A stretch of DNA of 52,910 nucleotides from a virus, in IMG/VR virus record IMGVR_UViG_3300013108_000349, positions 1 through 52,910 of that record; one strand, given 5' to 3'. Shown one piece after another: positions 39,671-48,254 of this stretch (its first letter is position 1; each line of letters opens with the position of its first letter). Below the pieces are notes generated by a model. That model ran no database searches and was not told the DNA's origin. It saw only the letters and a program-made list of their open reading frames with translations. A program made the position numbers and the translations under genes.

Positions 39671-40346
39671 TGTAAAATCCAGCTATTGTTGATTCGTAAT
39701 CTAGTATTTTTTCTTTCAATGATTTAGAAATATTTTGTTTTATTAGTGCTTTTCTGCTGCTGTTGCTAACCCTTATCTTAGTGTTAGATATTATTCTATC
39801 CATAAACGGAATATTTAATTGCTCACTTATATACTTTATGTCATTATAAAATGTTTCTTTCTTGTAAAAATGTAAGTTTTGGTAATCAATAATATTATTT
39901 ACAAATTTTTCAGAAATGCTTTTTTCTGGCGACCACCCATTAGTTCTTTTTTCTATAAAAGTTTCAATATCAATATTTTTATTAGCTTTGTTTTTTACTT
40001 GAAAATCACTATAAAATTTATTGGCTTTAACTTTCTCTGGCATAGAAGAATTTTTTATTCTAAACCAGTTTTTTACTTCTTTTGGATAATTCATATCACA
40101 GTAAAGAGAAATATATAAAGATACAGGGTTTCTTAATCCTGCTATTAGGCTGTAGTCACTATATTTATCATCAGATATTTTATCAAATGTTACATGTGCG
40201 ATAATCGGCGTGTCTTTAGCAAATATATCTTTTTTGAGTTCTTCTCCTACAGAGTCTTCTATCTTTAGAAAATAATAGTGTAAGAAAGTACCAGCACATT
40301 TAGGATTGTGTTGAAAAACAAAACTATATTTATCATTAATTATCAT
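39663..40346 (-). CDS. Sulfotransferase-like protein
   Basis: A 227-residue protein. 'FQHNPKCAGTFLHYYFL' near residues 12-28 matches the 5' phosphosulfate-binding loop (PKxxGT) of sulfotransferases, and 'LIAGLRNPVSLYISLY' near 85 matches the 3' phosphate-binding R-N-P-x-S motif. The enzyme would move sulfate from PAPS to a carbohydrate or similar acceptor. It is in the glycan block, next to a WavE-like gene and overlapping it. A second such gene is at 44856-45497. Confidence 0.75.
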   Translation of the reverse strand: MIINDKYSFVFQHNPKCAGTFLHYYFLKIEDSVGEELKKDIFAKDTPIIAHVTFDKISDDKYSDYSLIAGLRNPVSLYISLYCDMNYPKEVKNWFRIKNSSMPEKVKANKFYSDFQVKNKANKNIDIETFIEKRTNGWSPEKSISEKFVNNIIDYQNLHFYKKETFYNDIKYISEQLNIPFMDRIISNTKIRVSNSSRKALIKQNISKSLKEKILDYESTIAGFYNE

Positions 40347-41163
40347 TTTTGTATTCCCTTAAAAACTCACTCAATAAGAATATAACCCTTTGTTTATCAA
40401 ACTCATTTGATATAACGTGAAAGAATATAGATTTTTTATTAGAAACCCAAAATTCTTCACACAATCCGCAATCAGAGGCACATTCTATATCCGATTCGTT
40501 TATACAGTCTGAGTTTAATGCCATGTTTATTAGAACTTCGTCTGTAAACAAACCTCTTTGATTACCGTCTTCTGTGGTTCCTACAAAATCAATAATATTT
40601 TGTATACCATCATCTTCCATAATATTAATATTGTAGTTATTTAAAAAACCAATAACAGAAAGTGCGTGTTGTTTATTGCAAGCCATAAAACCACTAGAAA
40701 AATGATATAGTCTACTTTTCTTATTGGAAAAAGCCAACATCCTTTCTCTTCTTAGAGGATTTATTTTCTTTCCATCCCTTCTTCCTCTTCCAAAAGAATT
40801 ACAGTAGAACTTAGAGTGGTCTGTGGAGTAATCTAAATTTAAATGAGGGTTCAAAACTAGAGTGTCTAAGTCCACAAAATAAGCATAATCATAATCTGAT
40901 TCTGCAAAGATATTCCATCTGATGAATTTTTCTAGCTTAAAAAAATCCTTTCTGTTAGGACACGCTGCTTTAGCCTGCTTGCGGTACTTTAGAATATATG
41001 GATGCGTGTTGCCAACAAAAACTATATCAATTTCATTTTTCTCTGAGTATTCTGTTAAAGAATTTCTAGTAAATTCTTGCCAAACAAAATCAATATTGTA
41101 ATCGGTTGCTCTTAGGTCTGAATATTCTTCATATGTATCTAATACATAAATTACAGATTTCAT
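40336..41163 (-). CDS. GT8-like glycosyltransferase (DxD)
   Basis: A 275-residue protein. 'DYAYFVDLDTLVLNPHLN' is a GT-A metal-binding DxD motif as in family 8 or similar glycosyltransferases, preceded by an acidic strand and followed by 'YHFSSGFMACNKQHALSVIG'. The C-terminal region has cysteine pairs ('CASDCGLCEE'). It overlaps the sulfotransferase-like gene by 11 nt and the cytidylyltransferase gene by 4 nt. It is probably a sugar transferase in glycan synthesis. Confidence 0.65.
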   Translation of the reverse strand: MKSVIYVLDTYEEYSDLRATDYNIDFVWQEFTRNSLTEYSEKNEIDIVFVGNTHPYILKYRKQAKAACPNRKDFFKLEKFIRWNIFAESDYDYAYFVDLDTLVLNPHLNLDYSTDHSKFYCNSFGRGRRDGKKINPLRRERMLAFSNKKSRLYHFSSGFMACNKQHALSVIGFLNNYNINIMEDDGIQNIIDFVGTTEDGNQRGLFTDEVLINMALNSDCINESDIECASDCGLCEEFWVSNKKSIFFHVISNEFDKQRVIFLLSEFLREYKNDN

Positions 41164-41594
41164 CTTTCTTTAATCCTTTTCTTTATTTCTGTAGTACTTA
41201 TACCAGTATTACCATAAGGTAGGTAGGCTAACACAATTTCGTTTTCGTCAAGCCAATCCTGACTAAATCCCATTTGCGAGTAATAGTTTTTGCCTGCCCA
41301 GTCGCTACCAACAGCTATAATTTTAGGCTTAACCAACTCAATCATACTTCTACTATTTTCATCATATTTATTTTCTATAACCTCATCAACATATTTACAA
41401 TGCTCAAGAGAAACTTTCCTTTCTTTAAAAGACATTATGGGTTTTACCCCCTTGTATCTTTCAACAAAAGAATCCCTATTCAAACAAACTACAACATGGT
41501 TAGATATTAACCTGCATTGTTTTAAAAATTTCAAGTGACCGTAGTGTAGTATGTCGAATGTTCCTCCTGTGTATAATTTATTAGACTTCATCAT
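41160..41594 (-). CDS. Cytidylyltransferase-like nucleotidyltransferase (TagD/RfaE type)
   Basis: A 144-residue protein with the HxGH fold of the cytidylyltransferase family. 'YTGGTFDILHYGHLKFLKQC' carries HYGH, 'CLNRDSFVERYKG' and 'SFKERKVSLEHCKYVDEV' are conserved, and 'GISTTEIKKRI' is the C-terminal signature (cf. RTEGISTT). Members activate glycerol-3-phosphate or sugar phosphates with CTP or ATP. It overlaps the HAD fusion gene by 14 nt, suggesting they act in one nucleotide-sugar route. Confidence 0.82.
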   Translation of the reverse strand: MMKSNKLYTGGTFDILHYGHLKFLKQCRLISNHVVVCLNRDSFVERYKGVKPIMSFKERKVSLEHCKYVDEVIENKYDENSRSMIELVKPKIIAVGSDWAGKNYYSQMGFSQDWLDENEIVLAYLPYGNTGISTTEIKKRIKER

Positions 41595-42954
41595 GCTTGT
41601 CCATAAAAATCTTCAAATCTTCTGGAGTGCCAAGCCCCCACATGTCTTTTCTTGCTATATTGAAAATCTTAATCTTTTTATTATCTTCAATAGCCTCATT
41701 AAATACGGGGCAAACATAAAACTCTCCATTGAATCTATTTTCTTTAGAGATCATACTTCTTGCATATTTAACGTAGTCTGAGCCTTTATTCCAGTAATAT
41801 ATGCCCACGGTTGCTATATCACTAATAGGGTTCTTCTCAGCTACTTCACTTACATAGCCATCTTCATCAAGTTTAACAAAACTCCATTTAGGATGAGAAG
41901 ATTTAAAAGTTAATACTCCTGCGTCTATTTCGTTGTCGCCCTGCATGGAATACATAAATTCATGAGAATCCCAATCAACATACTGATCTGAATTAGCTAA
42001 AAGCAATGGTTGATTATTATCAATAAATTCTTCTGCCAGAAGAGTAGTACATGCTGCCCCTTCTGTAACACCATTTACCTCGATTATTGTACACTCAGGC
42101 GATATAGACATAAGCATATTTCTCAAATTGTACTTTTCGCAATGAGATTTTTGAACAATAAATATATGTCTTGCGTCAATGTTTAGGTTTTCTACAACCA
42201 TTTGGATCATGGGTTTTCCGTTAACCTCTATCAATGGTTTAGGAAACGTATAGCCTGCTTCTTCAAAACGTGAGCCAGCACCCGCCATAGGTATCAACAC
42301 GTTCATTTTTCCTCCACGCCACTTTTCTTTAACCACTTCATTCCTTTCTATTTTTTTTATATGATTTAATATATCATCTAAATGAACATCATCTGCATTT
42401 GTTACAGCATGAAGATGACCGCCAGAATCTATAGCCGCTTTTCTTCCAATCGGAGAATCTTCGACTATCAAAGTCTCTTTTGGTGAAACCCCTGCTTTTA
42501 TCATACTCTGTAAAAACATTTCTGGACTAGGTTTTGCATTTTTTACGTCTTCATTTGAAAAGATATGGTCTACAAACTCTATAAGGTCTTTTTTTATCAA
42601 CATCATTTTTATTGTATTTCTAATAGAATTAGAACAAACATGAATAATATATCCATCAGATTTTAAAACCCTAAGTATATTTCTCATGTAAACATCAATC
42701 ATCATATAGTCTATAAACTTTAAAGTCAACCTTTGCTTTTCTTGCCATATATCTTCATGAAACCTATCGGCAATACCCATTCTAATAAGTTTGGTTTTTG
42801 TCGGCAGTCCATCGTACTTTGTTAAATGGTCTTTTTTTGATATAGCAAAATCTGGACCGCACACGTTTGACAAAGCTATATTTAATGATTCAAAATGTAA
42901 ATCTCTAGCGTCAACAAGCACTCCGTCAAGATCAAAAATGATATGCTTTATCAT
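41581..42954 (-). CDS. HAD phosphatase fused to a sugar nucleotidyltransferase
   Basis: A 457-residue two-domain protein. Residues 1-210 are a HAD phosphatase: 'IIFDLDGVLVDA' (nucleophile Asp), 'VCSNSIRNTIK', 'NAKPSPEMF' (Lys) and 'IVEDSPIGRKAA' (Asp). Residues about 217-457 are a nucleotide-sugar pyrophosphorylase: 'NVLIPMAGAGSRFEEAGYTF', 'PKPLIEVNGKPMI' and 'LLLANSDQYVDWD'. The linked phosphatase and nucleotidyltransferase would act on consecutive sugar-phosphate steps. Fusion is visible as one frame with no stop. It is central in the glycan block. Confidence 0.83.
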   Translation of the reverse strand: MIKHIIFDLDGVLVDARDLHFESLNIALSNVCGPDFAISKKDHLTKYDGLPTKTKLIRMGIADRFHEDIWQEKQRLTLKFIDYMMIDVYMRNILRVLKSDGYIIHVCSNSIRNTIKMMLIKKDLIEFVDHIFSNEDVKNAKPSPEMFLQSMIKAGVSPKETLIVEDSPIGRKAAIDSGGHLHAVTNADDVHLDDILNHIKKIERNEVVKEKWRGGKMNVLIPMAGAGSRFEEAGYTFPKPLIEVNGKPMIQMVVENLNIDARHIFIVQKSHCEKYNLRNMLMSISPECTIIEVNGVTEGAACTTLLAEEFIDNNQPLLLANSDQYVDWDSHEFMYSMQGDNEIDAGVLTFKSSHPKWSFVKLDEDGYVSEVAEKNPISDIATVGIYYWNKGSDYVKYARSMISKENRFNGEFYVCPVFNEAIEDNKKIKIFNIARKDMWGLGTPEDLKIFMDKHDEV

Positions 42955-42955
42955 A

Positions 42956-43690
42956 CTATCTCCAAGTACAAGGTTTCATCTGTGTGTGTTTAGCGAAATA
43001 ACTTCTTCTAAACCCTTCTGTTTCTAAAAACGGATTTAAGGTAGAACCAGCGTCGAGGTATGTATTATTGCTTGAATACTCCGTTAGCTGATGAGCAAGT
43101 ATGTTGCCAAAAGGACCACAGCAAAACAAGAACAGCCAACCTTTCATTTTTTCTCCATCAATCAAAGCTTTTAGGTCTTCGATCTTATCTTGGTTTCTAA
43201 CCCAAGCGTCTGCTGATATAGGACAAAAGAATTTTGGCTTAAAAGGAAGTTGATCCAAGGTACTGTTTTCGTTAGCAACTAAAACAATATTGTATTCTGA
43301 ATAATGAGGAACTATATTTCTTAAATAATAATCGTAATTACTATTTACCCAAAGGTTTGCCCAAGTTAATCTTTCTTTGGGTTGTTCGCAAAACTTTTGC
43401 ATATCTTCAAACGCAGTTCCTTGACAGCAATGACAAGAGATTCCTACATGATAGTTGGTATGCTGATACTTAAAAGAGTTTATCAATAACTCGCGTGCCT
43501 TAGTATGCTCTTGACTATTGACATATTGAAATTCGTTATTATTCAAAACTTTATTTTGCATAACAGCCCATTCGCCATCAGCAAATTTTGAAAATGTAAA
43601 AGGCTCTTTTTTACTCAGTTTACCTTCAAAGTATTTAATATCTTCTGCAAAATATTTATTGGGATGAATACCTAATTGTAAGTCGCTCAT
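42956..43690 (-). CDS. GT-D/DUF1792-like glycosyltransferase
   Basis: A 244-residue protein. 'KEPFTFSKFADGEWAVMQ' resembles the 'fsRFGDGE' signature of DUF1792 (GT-D) glycosyltransferases with the key Asp and Glu, and 'LFLFCCGPFGNILAHQL' is like the later 'l..lG..a..l' segment. The start was set at 'MSDLQLGIHP', with AGGTAG 5 nt upstream; the longer frame enters the upstream gene without a ribosome site. It is in the glycan block next to two methyltransferases. Confidence 0.68.
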   Translation of the reverse strand: MSDLQLGIHPNKYFAEDIKYFEGKLSKKEPFTFSKFADGEWAVMQNKVLNNNEFQYVNSQEHTKARELLINSFKYQHTNYHVGISCHCCQGTAFEDMQKFCEQPKERLTWANLWVNSNYDYYLRNIVPHYSEYNIVLVANENSTLDQLPFKPKFFCPISADAWVRNQDKIEDLKALIDGEKMKGWLFLFCCGPFGNILAHQLTEYSSNNTYLDAGSTLNPFLETEGFRRSYFAKHTQMKPCTWR

Positions 43691-43694
43691 TAAA

Positions 43695-44279
43695 CTACCT
43701 TTTATGTTTGTATACAAAAAATTGTGCAGAACTGTATGGCTCAGGCTTATCTTGATATTCTACTAACTCAAGTTTTTCTCCATATGTTTCTTCTAGGTAT
43801 TGCCTCCACTTTGAATCAAAAAGATGCTTACCTGCACCAAATTTTGAAGGAGAATTAATACTATCTTGTGCGTAGATGATAATTAAATTACTAGATTTAT
43901 TAAACATCATATCTAGCGTTCTTTTCATGTAATCCTGCTCATTTTCAAGCAAATGATAGAGTACGTCAATACAGATAGCGGCATCGCAACTCTCTCCATC
44001 ATACTTGTCGAAAGGAGTGTTTATAAGGGTGATATTATCTTTGGGTTTTTCAGGATAGTCAAATATATCCAAACCAATATAAGACTTTACATCAAGTCCT
44101 TCGGCAAGACCAAGATCGCCATGTCCGAAATCTAAGACCGTTTCTATACCATATTCCTTAAAAGACCTATTTAGAAAAGAAGTTTTAAATTCTAATAGCC
44201 TACCAACGCTACCGAAACCACTAGTACCTTTAATATTAGATGTATTGTATCTTTTTTTCCAATAGTTTACTGAATCCAT
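43695..44279 (-). CDS. Class I SAM-dependent methyltransferase
   Basis: A 194-residue methyltransferase. 'ETVLDFGHGDLGLAEGLDVK' is motif I (SAM binding, normally 'vLDlGcG'), 'YIGLDIFDYPE' is motif II with an acidic residue for the ribose, 'DAAICIDVLYHLL' is motif IV, and 'NLIIIYAQDS' the next strand. It could methylate a sugar, a lipid or a protein; the context suggests a sugar. It lies 1 nt downstream of another methyltransferase-like gene. Confidence 0.8.
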   Translation of the reverse strand: MDSVNYWKKRYNTSNIKGTSGFGSVGRLLEFKTSFLNRSFKEYGIETVLDFGHGDLGLAEGLDVKSYIGLDIFDYPEKPKDNITLINTPFDKYDGESCDAAICIDVLYHLLENEQDYMKRTLDMMFNKSSNLIIIYAQDSINSPSKFGAGKHLFDSKWRQYLEETYGEKLELVEYQDKPEPYSSAQFFVYKHKR

Positions 44280-44280
44280 T

Positions 44281-44868
44281 TTATTTCTCCGTCTTTCTTA
44301 TGCAAACCAAACCACAGTTTAAGTGAGAATACCTTGTATTTGGTTGTGTGGAATTACTACCATTTAATCTTTCGCCTTCATCTTTTATCTTCAAGCCAAA
44401 ATAGTCTTCAAAAGCTTCTAGTTGTAATCCCGGATAATCAAATGTAAATATTAGCAAGCCTCCTGCTTTTACTTGAGAATATAGATTTTTAAAAACATCT
44501 ACATGACTAAACCCCTTAACTTCTTCTACTGTTGATATATTTAAAACAACATCATATTTACTATACATATCAAATAAAGGTAGTTTACAAATATTATAAG
44601 TAAAAGTATTTGGCTCTTTAGATGGATTTATATCAGAATTTACTACTCCTGAACCATACCTGTTTTCTAAATATTCTTTAAATACTATATGTACACCTTC
44701 AAAACCCCAAGAAGTATTGTGAAGAAGAGGCTTGTCTGTACTGCAATATCTATCAATACAGTCTACAACAGCGGGATATTCATAAGGTCTAGACCAAGCC
44801 TTACGGTATATAAATAAAGGGTCGGTATAATCATCAGTATTAAAATATCTAAATTCTAAGACTTCCAT
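44281..44868 (-). CDS. Methyltransferase-like protein
   Basis: A 195-residue protein. 'YDVVLNISTVEEVKGFSHVD' and 'FKNLYSQVKAGGLLIFTFDY' match motifs IV and V of class I methyltransferases. The first motif, expected near residue 50-60 ('WGFEGVHIVFKEYLENR'), is degenerate. It may be an active methyltransferase with unusual SAM binding or an inactive relative. It overlaps the sulfotransferase-like gene by 13 nt. Confidence 0.65.
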   Translation of the reverse strand: MEVLEFRYFNTDDYTDPLFIYRKAWSRPYEYPAVVDCIDRYCSTDKPLLHNTSWGFEGVHIVFKEYLENRYGSGVVNSDINPSKEPNTFTYNICKLPLFDMYSKYDVVLNISTVEEVKGFSHVDVFKNLYSQVKAGGLLIFTFDYPGLQLEAFEDYFGLKIKDEGERLNGSNSTQPNTRYSHLNCGLVCIRKTEK

Positions 44869-45497
44869 TTTTTTGCCCTTTCATATAATTCAAAATCTTT
44901 TTCGTAAATATTTTCTACAATCCGACGTTCTTTTTTTGTAAGTTTATTTTTTTTCGCTTTTGATTTATTAATATTTGGAAAATCTATCCCCCGTGTTACA
45001 CAACCTTCTGCAAATTCTTGCATTTTTTCTAATGGTATTAGTAATACATTTTCAGGCTTAGTAAAAAAATTAATAGAATCAAATGAAGATTCAAGATGAC
45101 TAATCACCCAGTATTCTTTGTAGTGAAGCGAGTCAACACCATCTATGTCATTTTGTAATGAAACGCATACATTTCTGACAGTATCAAAACGTTCTCTTAT
45201 TTCCCAAGACTTTTTTATAAAGCTTGTAAAAGAAACATTTTTTCTAAAAATACCTTCGCACCTTTCCATACCTTTAGGGTTTTTAGTCAACCACTTATAA
45301 GAAGAAAATAATTTGTCATAAGGATTTCTAATAATAGCAAAAATCTTTTTATCTGTTTCTACATGCTTTTTGTAAAAAAGATATTGGGGGTTGTGTATAG
45401 CAGGAGTTACTATCAATAGGTCTTCTTTTAATACAGATTGTTCAAAAAATTTATTTAAGGACTCTCCACCACTTTTAGTTATCCTAATCCAAATCAT
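44856..45497 (-). CDS. Sulfotransferase-like protein
   Basis: A 213-residue protein. 'IRITKSGGESLNKFFEQS' resembles the 5' PAPS-binding segment of carbohydrate sulfotransferases ('h.K.ggTsl...l'), and 'IFAIIRNPYDKLFSSYKWL' is the R-NP-xxR/KxxSxY motif. It is the second sulfotransferase-like gene in the block. The ribosome site GGAG precedes the start. It may add sulfate to a surface glycan. Confidence 0.75.
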   Translation of the reverse strand: MIWIRITKSGGESLNKFFEQSVLKEDLLIVTPAIHNPQYLFYKKHVETDKKIFAIIRNPYDKLFSSYKWLTKNPKGMERCEGIFRKNVSFTSFIKKSWEIRERFDTVRNVCVSLQNDIDGVDSLHYKEYWVISHLESSFDSINFFTKPENVLLIPLEKMQEFAEGCVTRGIDFPNINKSKAKKNKLTKKERRIVENIYEKDFELYERAKKWKS

Positions 45498-46583
45498 CTA
45501 TTTCTCCGTATATTTTTTATTGTTTAAACCAAGTTCTTGATCTATTATACGCACTACTTTGATAGCAGAATTACCATCTCCATAAGGACAAGGTAATTTT
45601 TCATCAATTTTGTAGTTTTTTAGTTCTTTAAATCTATCTTTAAGGAATTTTGGTTCGGTAGCAAAGAAAGAAAAAGAACCAACTCCTTCTGTTCTCTCTG
45701 TTTTTTTCCTACACACAATGCAAGGAACACGCAAAAACGCTGCTTCTTCTTGTATTCCTCCGCTATCTGTTATTACAATACGGCAAGAACATAGCAATTC
45801 TAATAACCTTTCGTGTTCTAGAGGGTCAACAACTGTTACATATTTTAATTTTTCAGCATGTCTAAGAACATTGGGGTTTGGATGCACCGGTAAAACCCAT
45901 TCATATTGAGAATACTTCTTTGCTAATTTATCTATTTGCTTAAACCACTTTTTAATATTCTTGTGGTTTTCTCTACGATGCAAGGTAACAAGTATTTTAT
46001 CTTTTTTTAAAGCCATAAGGTCATTACCTGTTCGCATTTTATAATCGAACTTAAAATCAACTATATTATCAAGAACCGTATTGCCAACAACATGTATAGA
46101 CGAAGTGTTTCCTTGTATGCCTGATTCCCAAAGATTGCTTCTTGCAGTATCCGTAGGACACAGGTGTATGTCTGCAATACAACCTGTAGCCTGTCTATTA
46201 AATTCTTCTGGATAAGGGTTTTTGTTATCCCAAGTTCTTAAACCTGCTTCTAAATGAATAACAGGTATATTCCTATGATATGCCGCTAATGCTGTAGCGA
46301 ATACGGTAGTAGTGTCACCTTGAATTAAGACATGACTAATACCTTCTAGATGATTATCAATCTGAGACATGATAGAACAAACAATAGAATCTAGTCTATT
46401 TTTGCAAATATCGTTATTGATTTCTAAAGTGGAAATCACATAGTCGTCTAAAGAACTATCAATAATATCCTCATGTTGTCCTGTAAATAAAATTCTGAAA
46501 GGTATACCACATTCTTCCATAGTATCAACAACAGGTCTAATCTTTAGCCACTCAGGTCTTGTTCCAAAAACTGTTAATATCAT
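45498..46583 (-). CDS. wecB: UDP-N-acetylglucosamine 2-epimerase (WecB-like)
   Basis: A 361-residue enzyme. 'LTVFGTRPEWLKIRPVV' at the start, 'LIQGDTTTVFATALAAYHRN', 'PVIHLEAGLRTWDNKNPYPE' and 'EEFNRQATGCIADIHLCPT' are diagnostic of the non-hydrolysing epimerase, with 'ITDSGGIQEEAAFLRVP' at the C-terminus. It interconverts UDP-GlcNAc and UDP-ManNAc, starting ManNAc-type sugars. Length is standard. In phages this gene goes with envelope glycan modification. It overlaps the GT2 gene upstream by 4 nt. Confidence 0.92.
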   Translation of the reverse strand: MILTVFGTRPEWLKIRPVVDTMEECGIPFRILFTGQHEDIIDSSLDDYVISTLEINNDICKNRLDSIVCSIMSQIDNHLEGISHVLIQGDTTTVFATALAAYHRNIPVIHLEAGLRTWDNKNPYPEEFNRQATGCIADIHLCPTDTARSNLWESGIQGNTSSIHVVGNTVLDNIVDFKFDYKMRTGNDLMALKKDKILVTLHRRENHKNIKKWFKQIDKLAKKYSQYEWVLPVHPNPNVLRHAEKLKYVTVVDPLEHERLLELLCSCRIVITDSGGIQEEAAFLRVPCIVCRKKTERTEGVGSFSFFATEPKFLKDRFKELKNYKIDEKLPCPYGDGNSAIKVVRIIDQELGLNNKKYTEK

Positions 46584-47347
46584 TTTTTATCCTTACAAAG
46601 TTTCCAGCCCCAATCGGTCAACCTTTTAACACATTCGTTTCTTTCTTTATAAAATTGCTGATGATTTCTCACAGCAGAACTGGCAACAGCGTCTACGCCA
46701 AGCTGGTTTCCATATAGACTACTCCAACATTCTTGGTAGTTCGGAGGATGAGGCGGAACATAGGTTTTTATGTCGCCATAAAGCTGACACATCGCAGAGA
46801 AGTGCATGTCCTCCCCGTTCTCCCACATTGGTTTTTGCATCCACATATAGCGTGAATAGGCGGCAGGAAAGAACCAAGCGTGACCCACTAGGTCAACCTC
46901 TACAATGTCTAGGTTGCCAGAAACCCATCCATATCGGGTATTTGGTTGATAGGTTTGGTCATTATGAAGACTAACTCCTACACCTCCATACAAACCTTCT
47001 GCTTTGTTGAATGAGTTGATGCAATTTTCAAACCATTCTTTGCCCGGTATTGTATCATCGTCAAAGATCGCAGTAAAATCCGTGTCCACCAAACAAGCCA
47101 AAGCAAAGCGACCACAATATTTCCAGTTATAGTTGGAATCAATAATCCTTATGCCTGCCTCTTGAGCAAACTTTGAAAACGAATCCCAATCAAAATGCTC
47201 TTGATGGAAATCTGGATGATAGTTCTTCCAAATCCATATTTCCTGCGGCTGAACAGATTGTGCTAGTAATGCTTTTATTTGAGATGCAAGGTTTTGAGGT
47301 CGTCTATAACAATTTAAAATAGCTGTGATAGACTGTGTTTTGCTCAT
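46580..47347 (-). CDS. Family 2 glycosyltransferase
   Basis: A 255-residue GT-A enzyme. 'ITAILNCYRRPQNLASQIKA' is the opening strand and helix, 'FTAIFDDDTIPGKEWFENC' carries the DxD-type metal-binding acids, and 'LVGHAWFFPAAYSRYM' plus 'ENGEDMHFSAMCQLYGDIKT' the later acceptor-side motifs (ED). Complete single-domain length. It overlaps its neighbours by 4 nt at both ends. Confidence 0.86.
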   Translation of the reverse strand: MSKTQSITAILNCYRRPQNLASQIKALLAQSVQPQEIWIWKNYHPDFHQEHFDWDSFSKFAQEAGIRIIDSNYNWKYCGRFALACLVDTDFTAIFDDDTIPGKEWFENCINSFNKAEGLYGGVGVSLHNDQTYQPNTRYGWVSGNLDIVEVDLVGHAWFFPAAYSRYMWMQKPMWENGEDMHFSAMCQLYGDIKTYVPPHPPNYQECWSSLYGNQLGVDAVASSAVRNHQQFYKERNECVKRLTDWGWKLCKDKK

Positions 47348-48246
47348 ACCATTGCACCCTTAATTTTTTGCCAATCTTTTTGTTCTCTTACAGCAGTATT
47401 ATACTCCCAAGCTTTCACTAATACATCAGCATTTACATTATTTTCCTGTAATAATTTTATCATTCCGTTCATGTCTTTGGGAAAACACTTGCCTCCAAAT
47501 CCTAAATTACCATCTGGTCCCGGAACATGCCAATGAAGAAGCTTATCACCCTCTGCTGAACCAAGCCTACCGTCAACTTCTACAGCAGTCTGTATAAATT
47601 CATTATAATCTATTCCAAGATTTTCAGCTAATTGATTCATCATATTAGCAAAGGTAACTTTCAAAGCATAATAGCTATTAGTCATATACTTTATTAATTC
47701 TGCTTCTTCTGGAGTAACAAATACTGCTTGTGCATAAGGCCAAAGTATATTATTTAAATCATACATTTTTATTTCTGCGTCTTGATTAAAAATACCATAA
47801 AGATTATAATCTGTATTTTTAACATCATCAAAAGCAGTTCTTTCTGTAAGAAATTCTGGACTAACAACGAGTTCAATATTTCTAACTTTTTCTTCTAGTC
47901 TACTTGTAGTTCCTACAACCATAGTAGACTTTAGAATAACTATTACCTTTTTTGTATGTACCGCACACCAAAAGTCAATTAGATGAAGACACTGTTCTAC
48001 TATCTCAGTATTACAGCTTCCATCTTTATTCATAGGCGTAGGAACACAAAGATAGATAAAATCAGATTCTCTTACAACTCTTTCATATCCTATATTTATA
48101 TCATCTGAATCATTAACATCATAACATGAAAGACTTACAATCAAACCAATGCTGTTTTTTTTGTTTGTTATAAAGTTTGCCCTTTGCGATATATACTTTT
48201 CTAAAGAGCCTCCGACAAAGCCCCTTCCAATAATACCAATATTCAT
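47344..48246 (-). CDS. UDP-sugar 6-dehydrogenase, short form
   Basis: A 300-residue UDP-glucose or related dehydrogenase. 'MNIGIIGRGFVGGSLEKYI' is the Rossmann NAD loop, 'FIYLCVPTPMNKDGSC' the cofactor-binding segment, 'VVSPEFLTERTAFDDV' the conserved Glu strand and 'NLGFGGKCFPKDMNGM' the catalytic Cys. Family members have about 390-450 residues; here the C-terminal UDP-binding domain is missing or very short. It oxidises UDP-sugars to uronates for acidic glycans. The short form may be a phage-type version or need a partner. Confidence 0.85.
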   Translation of the reverse strand: MNIGIIGRGFVGGSLEKYISQRANFITNKKNSIGLIVSLSCYDVNDSDDINIGYERVVRESDFIYLCVPTPMNKDGSCNTEIVEQCLHLIDFWCAVHTKKVIVILKSTMVVGTTSRLEEKVRNIELVVSPEFLTERTAFDDVKNTDYNLYGIFNQDAEIKMYDLNNILWPYAQAVFVTPEEAELIKYMTNSYYALKVTFANMMNQLAENLGIDYNEFIQTAVEVDGRLGSAEGDKLLHWHVPGPDGNLGFGGKCFPKDMNGMIKLLQENNVNADVLVKAWEYNTAVREQKDWQKIKGAMV

Positions 48247-48254
48247 TTTTTTTC

